64,000 nt of DNA from Tectiglobus sp965223355 (GTDB lineage: Bacteria > Pseudomonadota > Alphaproteobacteria > Rhizobiales > Hyphomicrobiaceae): NCBI GenBank assembly GCA_965223355.1, contig CBDCWE010000003.1:2852001-2916000 (forward strand), read 5' to 3'. Each line of letters begins with the position of its first letter. The first letter of the stretch is position 1. Under the pieces are notes generated by a model. It saw nothing but the letters and a program-made list of their open reading frames with translations. It had not been told where the DNA came from and searched no databases. This document shows positions 6,297-15,983 of this stretch, piece after piece. The translations under genes and the position numbers were made by a program.

Positions 6297-9200
6297 CTAG
6301 CTTGTGGTCGTCGAATTGATTTCCTGAACGGTGCGGCCCGTGGTCGGTTCTGGCGTCGCCCTGGCGGCATCGGCATCGCCAACATAGAGGCGTTTGACAG
6401 CTCGGCCGATGCCCGCCAGGTCCGACCCGACGCCGACCAGACACGGCACCAGAATGAGCACGATCGCCGTTGCCGTCGCCAGTCCAAAGACAATGGTGAT
6501 TGCCAGCGGAATGAGGAACTGAGCCTGGCGACTGGTCTCAAACATCAACGGCGTCAAACCGCCGATCGTCGTCAGCGATGTCAAAAGCACGGCTCTCAGC
6601 CGGTCGCATGCCGAACCAACCGCGGCGGCTTCGAGCATTTCACCGCGCTTCTGGCGCTCGATCATGCGGCTGACCAGGACGATTGAGTCGTTGACCAGAA
6701 TTCCGCTGAGGCCCAGCAAACCGATCATCGACGGCAACGTCAGGTTGTGGCCCATGAGATAGTGGCCGCTCACCGCACCCACAAACCCGAACGGGATGAT
6801 CGCCATCACGGCGAAAGGTTTGAAATAGCTCGCAAAGACCCAGCCGAGGATGATGTAAATCAGCGCCAGGGCCAGCAACGCTCCCGACCGCAGATCCTTG
6901 AACGCCTTCCCGCGCTCTTCTTCGCGACCACTGTAGTAGTAGGAAATGCCATACTTTTCAGCGAGCGCCGGCATCACCTCGCGCTCCAACTGGGCAACCA
7001 CTTTCGCCGTTGTTGTGACGTCATTGTCGAGATCTGCGGTCACCGCGACGGTGGTGATGCCTTCGCGCCGCTGAATGATTGAAAACGTCTGCCGCTCGCT
7101 GATGTCGACGACGTCCGTCAGCGCAACACGGGCGCCGCTGTCGGTGCGAACGTACATGGTGTAGAGCGCCGCGAGACCATCGACTTCCTGCTTGCGCAAG
7201 ACGCGCACCGTGATCTCATCGTCACCGCGGGCGAACCGCGTCGCAACCGCGCCTTCGAACGCGTTGCGCACCTGTCGTCCGATCGACGCCCCTGTAAATC
7301 CAAGCGCCGTGCCGCGCGGGGTTAGTGAAAATACGAGCTCTTGCTTGCCGTAGGGAAGGTCGTCTTCGATGGCGCTGACGCCCGCTAAGGCCGTCAATCT
7401 GACCTTGAGGTCCTCGGCGGCTCTTTTCAGGACCTCGATCGGCCCGTTTTGGAGGCGCACGTCAACATCGCGTCCGGGCGGGCCGGCGCGGCGGCCATAG
7501 ATTGCAATCCGCTCAATGCCCGCAATCGATGGCATCGCCCGCCGCCAGGCACGGATAATGGCCCGGGTTCGAATGCTGCGCGCCTCGCTCGGGGTCAGCT
7601 GCGCATTGATTTGCGCGAGATTGTTGCCTTGTGTGCGGCCGACCTGCCCGAGCAGTGAAAAGGAGGCTTCGACCAGTTTCGTCGCCGCTCGCCCCGCCGC
7701 ACCATCCGTGCCGCGATCCGTGCCGCCATCGCCCGACGCGGCACTGGCGAGCAGGCGCTTCTCGGCCTCGTAGAGCGCTGCTTCCACGGTAGCGACGGCG
7801 GTGATCTGTTGTTCGCGCGGCACGCCGGGCGCGAAATAGATCGAGGCCAGCGCGTTCTCCGGTTCGAGGCGCGGAAAGAATATGAACCGTACGCGTTCGC
7901 CGGCCAGCGCTCCGACCGCCACGATCAGGCCGGCAACCATGATCGCAATGCTGGTGTAGCGCCACCGGTAGGCGGTGGCCACGATGCCGCGGAAGATTGT
8001 CTCGCGGAACCACACAAATCCGGCATCGAAACCACGCCGGATCCGGCCCGGACCGTTGGCGCTCGGCCGGCCATGGCGGAGATGGCCGGGCAGGATCAAA
8101 AAGCATTCAATGAGGCTGGCGAACAATGCCGCCAGCACCACCAGCGGGATGCCGCGCATGATATCGCCAATACGATCGCCGATGAAGAAAATCGGCAGGA
8201 AGGCTGCAGCCGTCGTCAGTGTTGCAGCCGTCACCGGCGCGAACATTCGGATGGCACCCTGCTCGGCCGCCCGGCCCCGCACCATGCCGCCCTCCTCAAG
8301 CGCGGCCGTGTGTTCACCGACGACGATGGCATCGTCGACAATGATTCCGAGCATCATGATCAGCCCGAACATCGACACCATGTTGATGCTCTGCCCGCTC
8401 GCCCACATCACGCCGAGGGTCGCAAACATCGCAATCGGGATGCCGGCGGCCGTCCAGAACGCAACCCGGCTGTTGAGAAAGATGAACAGCGCCAGCAGAA
8501 CCAGCACAAGGCCTTGCAAGCCGTTCCAGACCAAGATCCCGAGCCGCTGGGCCACGAACTTGCCGCGCACGTCATAGACCGCGATCTGCAGCGATTTTGG
8601 AAATTCCTGTTGCGCCTTTGCGATGTAGGTCTGCATCAGCTCCATGGTGCGCAGCGTGTCAGCGGTCAGTGCGCGCTGCACGACGAGTTCCATCGCCAGC
8701 CGGCCGCGGCTCAGCCCGATTTTTCCTTCGCGTTCGAATCGCGTGTCGATCTCGGCAACATCTCTCAGATAGACCTTCTGCCCGGACGGCAGCGACTTGA
8801 TCTCGATCTCGCCGATTGCTTCCGGCGTCTTACGTTCCGACTTGGCGCGCAACTGGCGTTCGCTTGACCCGTCCAGGGTGCCTGCCGGCTGGTCCTGGGT
8901 GTTGTCACGGACCTTTCGGGAGATGGCTTCGAGGCTCAGGTTGTAGCGCCTGAGATCGGCCTCGCGGATCTGGATCCAGATCTCCTCGTCCCGCGCCCCG
9001 ACGAGGTCGACCTTGTCGATGCCGGTCGCGAGCAAACCGTCGCGCAATTGTTTGGCATAGGACTTGAGGACCTGTTCCGAGAACGGACCGGTAATGGCGA
9101 CCCGCGCGATGCGGTCGAACCGTGCCGCACGTCGGATCTTCGGCGTTTCGGAGTCTTCCGGCAGCGTCGTGACGGTCGCGACCGCTTGCTCGACGTCGGA

Positions 9201-9584
9201 TTGCGCCTTTTGCATGTCGGCCGTCGGCGCAAACTCGATGGTAATGGAGCTGGTGCCCTCGCGGGCGTAGGAGCGCACCGCCTCGGCGTTGTCGATGAAC
9301 CTGAGCGCCGGCTCCAGCACGTCGAGGATGCCCTTTTCGACATCTTCTGCGCTGGCCCCCGGCCAGGCCACGGAAACAACAATGAACGGCACCTCGAAGT
9401 CGGGGAAGAACTGGCGGTTGAGCCGGGTCAGGCTGAACAACCCGATCAGCAGCAGCGTCACCATCAGCAGATTTGCCGCCGTTCCGTGCCGGGCGAAGCG
9501 GGCGATGATCCCGTCGTTCGGCGCCGGTTCCGCTGCCGGCCATCTGGCTCGGCGGCGAAATCTGTCGCCAATCCTAAGCATCAT
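6297..9584 (-). CDS. RND family efflux transporter, inner-membrane permease (HAE1/AcrB type)
   Basis: Protein of about 1095 residues, the normal length for the family, with the twelve-helix RND layout: one helix near residue 35, a large periplasmic loop, a helix bundle, a second loop and a second bundle. The proton-relay aspartates appear in IVDDAIVVGEH (Asp417 and Asp418), and the second half has GLSGILVNDSIVLV. It exports substrates from periplasm or membrane using the proton gradient, together with the adaptor encoded just upstream. ATG 9584 or 9581 overlaps the adaptor stop; GTG 9593 is also possible. No outer-membrane channel gene is next to it. The substrate is unknown. Confidence 0.92.
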   Translation of the reverse strand: MMLRIGDRFRRRARWPAAEPAPNDGIIARFARHGTAANLLMVTLLLIGLFSLTRLNRQFFPDFEVPFIVVSVAWPGASAEDVEKGILDVLEPALRFIDNAEAVRSYAREGTSSITIEFAPTADMQKAQSDVEQAVATVTTLPEDSETPKIRRAARFDRIARVAITGPFSEQVLKSYAKQLRDGLLATGIDKVDLVGARDEEIWIQIREADLRRYNLSLEAISRKVRDNTQDQPAGTLDGSSERQLRAKSERKTPEAIGEIEIKSLPSGQKVYLRDVAEIDTRFEREGKIGLSRGRLAMELVVQRALTADTLRTMELMQTYIAKAQQEFPKSLQIAVYDVRGKFVAQRLGILVWNGLQGLVLVLLALFIFLNSRVAFWTAAGIPIAMFATLGVMWASGQSINMVSMFGLIMMLGIIVDDAIVVGEHTAALEEGGMVRGRAAEQGAIRMFAPVTAATLTTAAAFLPIFFIGDRIGDIMRGIPLVVLAALFASLIECFLILPGHLRHGRPSANGPGRIRRGFDAGFVWFRETIFRGIVATAYRWRYTSIAIMVAGLIVAVGALAGERVRFIFFPRLEPENALASIYFAPGVPREQQITAVATVEAALYEAEKRLLASAASGDGGTDRGTDGAAGRAATKLVEASFSLLGQVGRTQGNNLAQINAQLTPSEARSIRTRAIIRAWRRAMPSIAGIERIAIYGRRAGPPGRDVDVRLQNGPIEVLKRAAEDLKVRLTALAGVSAIEDDLPYGKQELVFSLTPRGTALGFTGASIGRQVRNAFEGAVATRFARGDDEITVRVLRKQEVDGLAALYTMYVRTDSGARVALTDVVDISERQTFSIIQRREGITTVAVTADLDNDVTTTAKVVAQLEREVMPALAEKYGISYYYSGREEERGKAFKDLRSGALLALALIYIILGWVFASYFKPFAVMAIIPFGFVGAVSGHYLMGHNLTLPSMIGLLGLSGILVNDSIVLVSRMIERQKRGEMLEAAAVGSACDRLRAVLLTSLTTIGGLTPLMFETSRQAQFLIPLAITIVFGLATATAIVLILVPCLVGVGSDLAGIGRAVKRLYVGDADAARATPEPTTGRTVQEINSTTTS

Positions 9585-10962
9585 TTGAGGCACGTTCCTT
9601 GACGCGCACTCCGTCGCCCGGCCGGGCGAGGCGCGTGATCACGATCCTCTCGCCCGGTTTGATATTGCCCTCGATCAGGAGGTCCTTGCCGCTGGTGCCG
9701 ACGATCGCGATATCTCGTCTTTTGAGGCGCCCGTTCGCGATGATGTAGACCGCCCGGCCGTCGTAGACGGCTTCGCTCGGCACCTTGGCAACCCGCTCGA
9801 ACGTGGCATCCGGCAACCGAACTTCGACGAACACGCCGGCCCGCAGCGCGACGGGCGTTTGCGGCGTCGCCACCCGGGCATAGACTTGCACGCCGCCGCT
9901 GTCGGCAGTGACGCGGCCGTCGATGCGTTCGATCTTTGCACCGTATGTCAATGCCTTGCGGCCAGTAATCCAGCGCACATCGACGTGGCGGCCGATCAGA
10001 CCCTTTTCACCGCCGGCGATGCGCCCGAATTGGCCATCCGTCAGCGTGAAGCGCACATCGATCCAGTCGCGATCGATCAGCGTTGCGACGCGATCGTTGA
10101 CGCTCAACATCCGCCCGACTTGCGCGCCAACATCACTGACATAGGCGCTGAACGGAGCCTTAAGGCGGGTTTCACTGAGCCTTTTCTGAGCCCGCTCCAG
10201 GGCCGTTTCCAATCGTTTGACCGCAGCCATGTGCTGGGCCTTGCGCGCCTCCCAAACCCTGAGATTGTTTTGCGACTGGGTGACGGCCTGTTGGCGTTGT
10301 AATGCGATCAACCGGCGATCATCGACGGTCCGCTTCGAAACCGTGCCCCGTTGCGCCAGCGGAACGGCGCGTTCGAGGTCGGTTTGCGCCAATGCCGCTT
10401 GCGCCCGCGCCGACTTGAGATTGCCGCGTTCAACCGCCAGCGAAGCGTCCGTCTCGACCAATTTTGCCCGTGCTTCGGCGAGCTGGGCGGTGGCTTCCGA
10501 GATCGCCACCCGGTAGTCGAACGGGTCGATTTCGATCAGCGTGTCGCCGGCTTCGACCCGGCCACCGGCCTGCAATTGCGGCCCCGTTGCGATGACCCGG
10601 CCGGCGACCAGCGAGCGCAATTCGACCTCACGGCCGGCCACCGTCGTTCCGTAAAGTGTCAGATGCGGCTGATGATTGGCAAATGCAACCGGGATCGAGC
10701 GCACCGAGAACACCGTTTCCTGGGGTGTTCTCTTGCGGGTCTCAGGCTTTGTTGCCTTCAGATAGCTGTAGAGCCCAAAGCCGATCGCGATGATCACGAC
10801 CGGCAGCAAGACCTGCATCAATCTGCGCACCAGCAAGCGCCAACCGCCCGGCCTGCCAACCCGTTGACGGCGTCCGATCGCCGCGATTGCAGCGGTGTCG
10901 TTGCGCACGGCCCGATGCTGAGCGTCGGTCCGCGTCAACTGCTGGTTGTCGCCTGAAGTCAA
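9574..10962 (-). CDS. RND efflux periplasmic adaptor (membrane fusion protein)
   Basis: 462 residues. A basic N-terminal cytoplasmic stretch is followed by one transmembrane segment (about residues 50-67, VLLPVVIIAIGFGLYSYL). A lipoyl/barrel-sandwich half comes next (VAGRVIATGPQLQAGGRVEAGDTLIEIDP), then an alpha-hairpin coiled coil (about 150-260), the second lipoyl half (LKAPFSAYVSDVGAQVGRML), and the beta-barrel and membrane-proximal domains. It links the RND permease at 6297-9584 to an outer-membrane channel. Its stop overlaps the permease start, so the two are cotranscribed. A structured repeat at 11002-11083 lies directly upstream, inside the likely promoter region. Confidence 0.92.
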   Translation of the reverse strand: MTSGDNQQLTRTDAQHRAVRNDTAAIAAIGRRQRVGRPGGWRLLVRRLMQVLLPVVIIAIGFGLYSYLKATKPETRKRTPQETVFSVRSIPVAFANHQPHLTLYGTTVAGREVELRSLVAGRVIATGPQLQAGGRVEAGDTLIEIDPFDYRVAISEATAQLAEARAKLVETDASLAVERGNLKSARAQAALAQTDLERAVPLAQRGTVSKRTVDDRRLIALQRQQAVTQSQNNLRVWEARKAQHMAAVKRLETALERAQKRLSETRLKAPFSAYVSDVGAQVGRMLSVNDRVATLIDRDWIDVRFTLTDGQFGRIAGGEKGLIGRHVDVRWITGRKALTYGAKIERIDGRVTADSGGVQVYARVATPQTPVALRAGVFVEVRLPDATFERVAKVPSEAVYDGRAVYIIANGRLKRRDIAIVGTSGKDLLIEGNIKPGERIVITRLARPGDGVRVKERASNDA

Positions 10963-11001
10963 ATCTTGTCTCCGACGGAAAACAGGTTCGAGATCGTTCC
11001 C

Positions 11002-11083
11002 TAGAGCAACCTGCCTTTATTCAGAATCGGAACGATCCCGAATAAAGGCAGAAAGTTGCTCGCCTCTAAAACACGATGATCTA
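11002..11083. repeat. shortened family 2 hairpin repeat (82 bp)
   Basis: Reverse-orientation copy with the second hairpin complete (TAGAGCAACCTGCC near the left end, AAAGTTGCTCGCCTC after it) but the first hairpin reduced to ACACGATGATCTA. It is bounded by TA on both sides and lies about 40 bp upstream of the RND adaptor start. Confidence 0.8.
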
Positions 11084-11409
11084 GCGCATATAGATCCGGA
11101 GATTTAAGCGCCACATGGCAGTTCTGGGCATTTCAGTGCATATCAGTATATATGCGCATATCAGTTCTGTTACGCGAGCCACGGCCGAGCGGCTCACATC
11201 GTCAAAGGGTAAACGGAGCTTCTGGCGAATTTCCGTCGCGGATGCAAAACTCGGCGTCGATCGGCGGCAAGTGCGCCAATCCTACCGCAGCCAAGTTGAA
11301 ATGCCCTCACCATCCCAGTAACAGTGCCGGTTGCCAGCAGTGCGGTCTGTCGGCCGACGTTTTGGTCAAACCTGACACGACGTTGAACATCACACAAACC
11401 TGAACGGCC
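11084..11409. promoter_or_regulatory. intergenic region upstream of soxBDAG
   Basis: No credible gene. A dyad GATCTA-N7-TAGATC overlaps the repeat end at 11078-11096, and a direct repeat GCATATCAG occurs twice near 11138-11166. This must hold the sox operon promoter and probably part of the divergent adaptor-gene promoter. No clear sigma70 boxes can be assigned by eye. Confidence 0.4.
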
Positions 11410-12663
11410 ATGAAATTTTCAGCCCTTTCAATTGCCCGCAACGCGTTGTCCGCTCATCAGAAGTGGCCGCGCCAATGGCGCGCTGCCGCACCGAAGTCTG
11501 CCTATGACGCCGTCGTTGTCGGCGCCGGCGGACATGGTCTCGGCACCGCCTATTACCTCGCCAAGGAGCACGGTCTGCGCAACATTGCCGTCGTTGACAA
11601 GGGCTGGCTCGGTGGCGGCAACACCGGCCGCAACACCACCATCATTCGCTCCAACTACCTCTACGACGAGAGTGCGGCGATCTATGACCATGCCGTTAAG
11701 CTCTGGCAAACCCTGTCGCAGGAACTCAACTATAATACCATGTATTCGCCGCGCGGCGTGATGATGTTGGCCCACAACATTCACGATGTGCAAAGCTTCA
11801 AGCGTCACGTGTACGCAAATCGCCTCAATGGCGTCGACAACGCGTGGTTGACGGCGCAACAGGCGAAGGCCTTCTGCCCGCCCCTCAACATTTCAAAATC
11901 GATCCGCTATCCGGTGTTGGGTGCCGCCCTGCAGCGCCGCGGCGGCGTCGCCCGTCATGACGCGGTGGCGTGGGGTTATGCTAGGGCTGCCGACGGGCTC
12001 GGCGTCGACATCATCCAGAATTGCGAGGTCCTGCGCATTGATCGTGATCCGGCGACGGGTGCCGTGGCCGCCATCGACACCACCCGAGGGACCATCAAGA
12101 CCCCGAAGGTTGGCGTCGTCGCAGCCGGCCATAGCAGCGTTGTCATGGCGCGCGCCGGCCTCAGAATGCCGCTCGAGAGTTTCCCGCTCCAGGCCCTGGT
12201 CTCGGAACCGGTCAAGCCGGTGTTTCCCTGCGTGGTCATGTCGAACACGGTCCACGCCTACATCAGTCAGTCCGACAAGGGTGAGTTGGTGATCGGTGCG
12301 GGAACCGACCAGTACGTGTCCTACAGCCAGCAGGGCGGCTTGCACATCACCGCCCACACGCTTGATGCGATTTGCGAACTGTTCCCCCAGTTTCGCCGCA
12401 TGCGCATGCTGCGCAACTGGGGCGGCATTGTCGACACGACCTACGACCGATCGCCGATCATCTCGAAAACGTCGGTGCCGGGTCTTTACGTCAATTGCGG
12501 CTGGGGAACGGGTGGCTTCAAGGCGACGCCGGGCTCGGCCCACGTCTTCGCCTGGACGATGGCAAAGGACGAACCTCATCCGATCGCGGCACCGTTCACC
12601 ATCGAGCGCTTCCGCACCGGTGCGCTTATAGACGAGGCGGCGGCTGCGGCCGTGGCACACTGA
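11410..12663 (+). CDS. soxB: sarcosine oxidase subunit beta
   Basis: FAD-dependent oxidoreductase subunit of 417 residues. The Rossmann FAD motif VVVGAGGHGLGTAYYLA starts near residue 35. His183 in GGVARHDAVAWGYARAA aligns with the histidine that binds FMN covalently in heterotetrameric sarcosine oxidases. The C-terminal GWGTGGFKATPG motif is typical. The enzyme oxidises sarcosine (N-methylglycine) to glycine, passing the methyl group to tetrahydrofolate and making hydrogen peroxide. First gene of soxB-soxD-soxA-soxG. Confidence 0.95.
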   Translation: MKFSALSIARNALSAHQKWPRQWRAAAPKSAYDAVVVGAGGHGLGTAYYLAKEHGLRNIAVVDKGWLGGGNTGRNTTIIRSNYLYDESAAIYDHAVKLWQTLSQELNYNTMYSPRGVMMLAHNIHDVQSFKRHVYANRLNGVDNAWLTAQQAKAFCPPLNISKSIRYPVLGAALQRRGGVARHDAVAWGYARAADGLGVDIIQNCEVLRIDRDPATGAVAAIDTTRGTIKTPKVGVVAAGHSSVVMARAGLRMPLESFPLQALVSEPVKPVFPCVVMSNTVHAYISQSDKGELVIGAGTDQYVSYSQQGGLHITAHTLDAICELFPQFRRMRMLRNWGGIVDTTYDRSPIISKTSVPGLYVNCGWGTGGFKATPGSAHVFAWTMAKDEPHPIAAPFTIERFRTGALIDEAAAAAVAH

Positions 12664-12708
12664 GATCGGCGACAACAGTTAAAACCGATATGATACTGGG
12701 AACACCGC

Positions 12709-13008
12709 ATGCTTTTGATCAACTGTCCGTACTGCGGAGAGCGACCCGAATTGGAATTCCACTGCGGCGGCCAAGCCCACGTCGCCAGACCGCTCGATCC
12801 GATGACAATGTCCGATGAGGACTGGGCCCAGTTCTTGTTCTATCGTGACAACACGAAAGGCCTGCTTGCTGAGCGTTGGAACCATACGCACGGGTGTCAG
12901 CGCTGGTTCAACGCCATTCGTCATTCCGTGAGCGATCGCATTGTGACGACTTACAAGATGGGCGCGCCGCGACCAGTCATCGAAGCCGATGATGAGGCGC
13001 AATCATGA
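12709..13008 (+). CDS. soxD: sarcosine oxidase subunit delta
   Basis: Small zinc-binding subunit of 99 residues. Cys6 and Cys9 (NCPYCGERPE) and His59 and Cys63 (NHTHGCQRWF) match the known zinc ligands of the delta subunit. The DEDWAQFLFYRDNTKG block is conserved in the family. The stop overlaps the soxA start by 4 bases (ATGA), which indicates translational coupling. Confidence 0.95.
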   Translation: MLLINCPYCGERPELEFHCGGQAHVARPLDPMTMSDEDWAQFLFYRDNTKGLLAERWNHTHGCQRWFNAIRHSVSDRIVTTYKMGAPRPVIEADDEAQS

Positions 13009-15968
13009 GCCAGCCTTATCGCTTGCCGGTCGGCGGTCGCATTGATCGCGCCAAGCCGATCGTCGTACGCTTCAACGGTCGTGATATCCCGGCCTACGAG
13101 GGCGATACCGCCGCCTCCGCCCTGCTTGCAAACGGCGTTCATTTCGTTGGTCGTTCCTTCAAGTATCACCGTCCGCGCGGCATTCTGGCGGCCGGTTCGG
13201 AAGAACCCAACGCGCTGCTCGATGTCGACCGTGGCCACGGCCGCCGTGAGCCGAACAATCGCGCCACCGTCGTCGAGGCCTTCGACGGCCTGGCATTGCG
13301 CTCGCAAAACCACTGGCCGTCGTTGGCGGCCGACGTCGGTGCAGTCAATGACCTGCTCTCGCCGATGTTCACGGCCGGATTTTACTACAAGACGTTCATG
13401 TGGCCGCGCTCATTCTGGGCGTCCGTCTACGAGCCAATCATTCGGCGCGCAGCCGGCCTCGGCGATGCCCCGCAGGCGCCGGATCCCGATCTGTACGTGC
13501 ACCGGCATGCTCACTGCGAGGTGCTGGTTATTGGTGCCGGTCCGGCCGGTCTTGCCGCGGCGCTGGCAGCAAGCGAGGCCGATCAGCGCGTGATCGTGTG
13601 CGATGAACAGGCCGAATTCGGCGGCTCCTTGCTGCACGATCTGTCGTCCGAGATCGAGGGCCGGTCTGCCGCACAGTGGTGCGCCAACGCCATCGCGGAA
13701 CTTTCGCGCCGCCCGAATGTGCGATTGTTGAGGCGGACAACTGCGTTTGCCTATTTCAATCACAACCATATTGCGCTGTGCGAACGGCTGACCGATCACG
13801 TCGGTTATCCGACCGCCGGAACGGCGCGCGAACGGCTGTGGCAGGTGCGCGGGCGGCGGGTGGTGATCGCGACGGGCGCGCATGAACGCCCGCTGGTCTT
13901 TGCCAACAACGACCGCCCGGGCATCATGCTCGCCGAGGCCGTCAGAACATTCGTCAATCGCTACGCCGTCGCGCCCGGACGCAATGTCGTCCTCGCCGCC
14001 AACGGCGCTTCGGCCTACCAGGTCGCACTGGACCTGAAGCGGGCGGGCATTGCGGTTCGGATCATCGACAGCCGCCAGCCGGACCAGATCGGTGAGGAGT
14101 TGACTGCGGTGCAGGGCGACGGCATCGGAGTGCGCACGGGCTGGCGGCCGCTGGCCGCCGTCGGGCGCACCCGCGTCAAGGGTCTGACCGTTGCACCTGT
14201 CGATGCCGGCGGCGGGCAAACCGACACCTTGGAATGCGACTGCATTGGCATGTCGGGCGGCTGGACACCGTCGGTTCATATGGCCTCCCAGTCCCGCGCC
14301 AGGCTCACGTTTGATGACGCGGTCCAAGCCTTCGTGCCAGGCCGGGCCGCGCAGGCTCAACAGAGCGTCGGCGCCTGCAACGGCACTTTCGAATTGGCTG
14401 CCTGCCTGGCGCAAGGTTGGGCTGCCGGGCACGCCGCACCAAGCCCGCGCGAATTCGATGCCGGCCGCACGTTGACCGGTTTTGTGCCGCTGACAAGCAT
14501 CGTTGGAGCGCCACCAAAGCCCGCCAATGGTAAGGCATTTGTCGATTTTCAGAACGATGTCACCGACAAGGATATCAAGCTTGCCCTGCGCGAAGGCTTT
14601 GAATCGATCGAGCACGTCAAGCGCTACACCACCACCGGTATGGCCACCGACCAGGGCAAGACATCGAACCTCAACGCCCTTTCGATTGTCGCAGCCGAGC
14701 TCGGCCGTCCGCTTCCAGAAATCGGAACAACAACCTTCCGGCCGCCCTACACACCGGTCAGCTTTGGTGCGTTCGCCGGCCAAAGCCGCGGTGAACTGTT
14801 CGATCCGATCCGCCTGACCCCGAGCCATGATCAGGCCGTTGCCATGGGCGCCGAATTCGAAGATGTCGGCCTTTGGAAGCGCGCCTGGTATTTTCCCGAG
14901 GCCGGCGAAACCATGGATCGGGCGGTACGCCGCGAGTGTCTCGCCGTGCGCCAGCGTGTCGGCATCTTTGATGCTTCGACGCTCGGCAAGATCGAGGTTG
15001 TCGGGCCCGACGCCGCCGAGTTTCTAAACCGCATCTACACCAATGCCTGGTCGAACCTCGCGCCCGGCCGCTGCCGCTACGGGCTGATGCTGAAGGAGGA
15101 CGGCTTTATTTTCGACGACGGGGTGGTTGGTCGCCTGGCGCAAGATCGTTTCCATTTGACCACGACCACCGGCGGTGCGCCGCGCGTGCTCGCCCACATG
15201 GAAGACTACCTGCAAACCGAGTTTACCGATCTGAAGGTGCACCTGACGTCGATCTCAGAGCAATGGGCGGTGATCGCCGTCCAGGGCCCGCGTGCCCGCG
15301 ACACCATTTCCGCCCTTGTCGACGACATCGACCTTGGCGACGACGCGTTCCCGCACATGGGCGTGCGCACCGGCCACTTCGCCGGTGTGCCTTGCCGATT
15401 GTTCCGCGTCTCGTTCACCGGTGAGCCGGGCTACGAAATCAATGTTCCCAGCGACTATGGCGCCGCCGTCTGGCAGGCGGTTCTCGAGGCCGGCAAGCCC
15501 TACGACATCACGCCCTATGGCACCGAGACCATGCACGTCCTGCGCGCCGAGACCGGATTTGTTATTGTCGGCCAGGAAACCGACGGCACCGTCACGCCCG
15601 ACGATCTCGGCCTCGGCGGTCTCGTGTCCAAGACCAAACCGGATTTCGTCGGCAAGCGATCGCTCAACCGCCCCGACATCGCGGCGCCCGGACGCAAACA
15701 ATTGGTTGGGTTGCTCACCGACGACGACACGGTGCTGGATGAGGGCGCGCAGATCGTCCGCGATCCGGCCGCCGCTATTCCCGTCGCGATGCTCGGCCAC
15801 GTCACCTCCAGTTACTTCAGTTCCAACTGCGAACGTGCGATCGCGATGGCCCTGGTCAAAGGCGGCCGAGATCTGGTCGGATCGACACTGCATGCGACGA
15901 CGCCTGACGGGTTCGCCGCGGTTCGCGTCACCGAACCGAGGTTTCTCAAGACCAATCCCGGGCAGTGA
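13005..15968 (+). CDS. soxA: sarcosine oxidase subunit alpha
   Basis: Large subunit of 987 residues, normal length. It opens with a ferredoxin-like fold without cysteine ligands (VRFNGRDIPAYEGDTAASAL). Next is a dinucleotide-binding domain with VLVIGAGPAGLAAALAASEA near residue 170, which binds NAD. The C-terminal third is a GcvT-like tetrahydrofolate-binding domain (FRVSFTGEPGYEINVP, TGFVIVGQETDGTVTPDD). It carries the NAD-binding site and the site where the methyl carbon is transferred to folate. It overlaps soxD and is followed after 15 bp by soxG. Confidence 0.96.
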   Translation: MSQPYRLPVGGRIDRAKPIVVRFNGRDIPAYEGDTAASALLANGVHFVGRSFKYHRPRGILAAGSEEPNALLDVDRGHGRREPNNRATVVEAFDGLALRSQNHWPSLAADVGAVNDLLSPMFTAGFYYKTFMWPRSFWASVYEPIIRRAAGLGDAPQAPDPDLYVHRHAHCEVLVIGAGPAGLAAALAASEADQRVIVCDEQAEFGGSLLHDLSSEIEGRSAAQWCANAIAELSRRPNVRLLRRTTAFAYFNHNHIALCERLTDHVGYPTAGTARERLWQVRGRRVVIATGAHERPLVFANNDRPGIMLAEAVRTFVNRYAVAPGRNVVLAANGASAYQVALDLKRAGIAVRIIDSRQPDQIGEELTAVQGDGIGVRTGWRPLAAVGRTRVKGLTVAPVDAGGGQTDTLECDCIGMSGGWTPSVHMASQSRARLTFDDAVQAFVPGRAAQAQQSVGACNGTFELAACLAQGWAAGHAAPSPREFDAGRTLTGFVPLTSIVGAPPKPANGKAFVDFQNDVTDKDIKLALREGFESIEHVKRYTTTGMATDQGKTSNLNALSIVAAELGRPLPEIGTTTFRPPYTPVSFGAFAGQSRGELFDPIRLTPSHDQAVAMGAEFEDVGLWKRAWYFPEAGETMDRAVRRECLAVRQRVGIFDASTLGKIEVVGPDAAEFLNRIYTNAWSNLAPGRCRYGLMLKEDGFIFDDGVVGRLAQDRFHLTTTTGGAPRVLAHMEDYLQTEFTDLKVHLTSISEQWAVIAVQGPRARDTISALVDDIDLGDDAFPHMGVRTGHFAGVPCRLFRVSFTGEPGYEINVPSDYGAAVWQAVLEAGKPYDITPYGTETMHVLRAETGFVIVGQETDGTVTPDDLGLGGLVSKTKPDFVGKRSLNRPDIAAPGRKQLVGLLTDDDTVLDEGAQIVRDPAAAIPVAMLGHVTSSYFSSNCERAIAMALVKGGRDLVGSTLHATTPDGFAAVRVTEPRFLKTNPGQ

Positions 15969-15983
15969 GGCGAGGCCAAGTCG

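Noticed and set aside
7809..8867. 352-codon plus-strand frame inside the RND permease gene
   Set aside because: Histidine/glutamine-rich shadow product of the true minus-strand gene.
13410..14828. 472-codon open frame antisense to soxA
   Set aside because: soxA is unmistakable on the plus strand; the antisense product has no recognisable motif.
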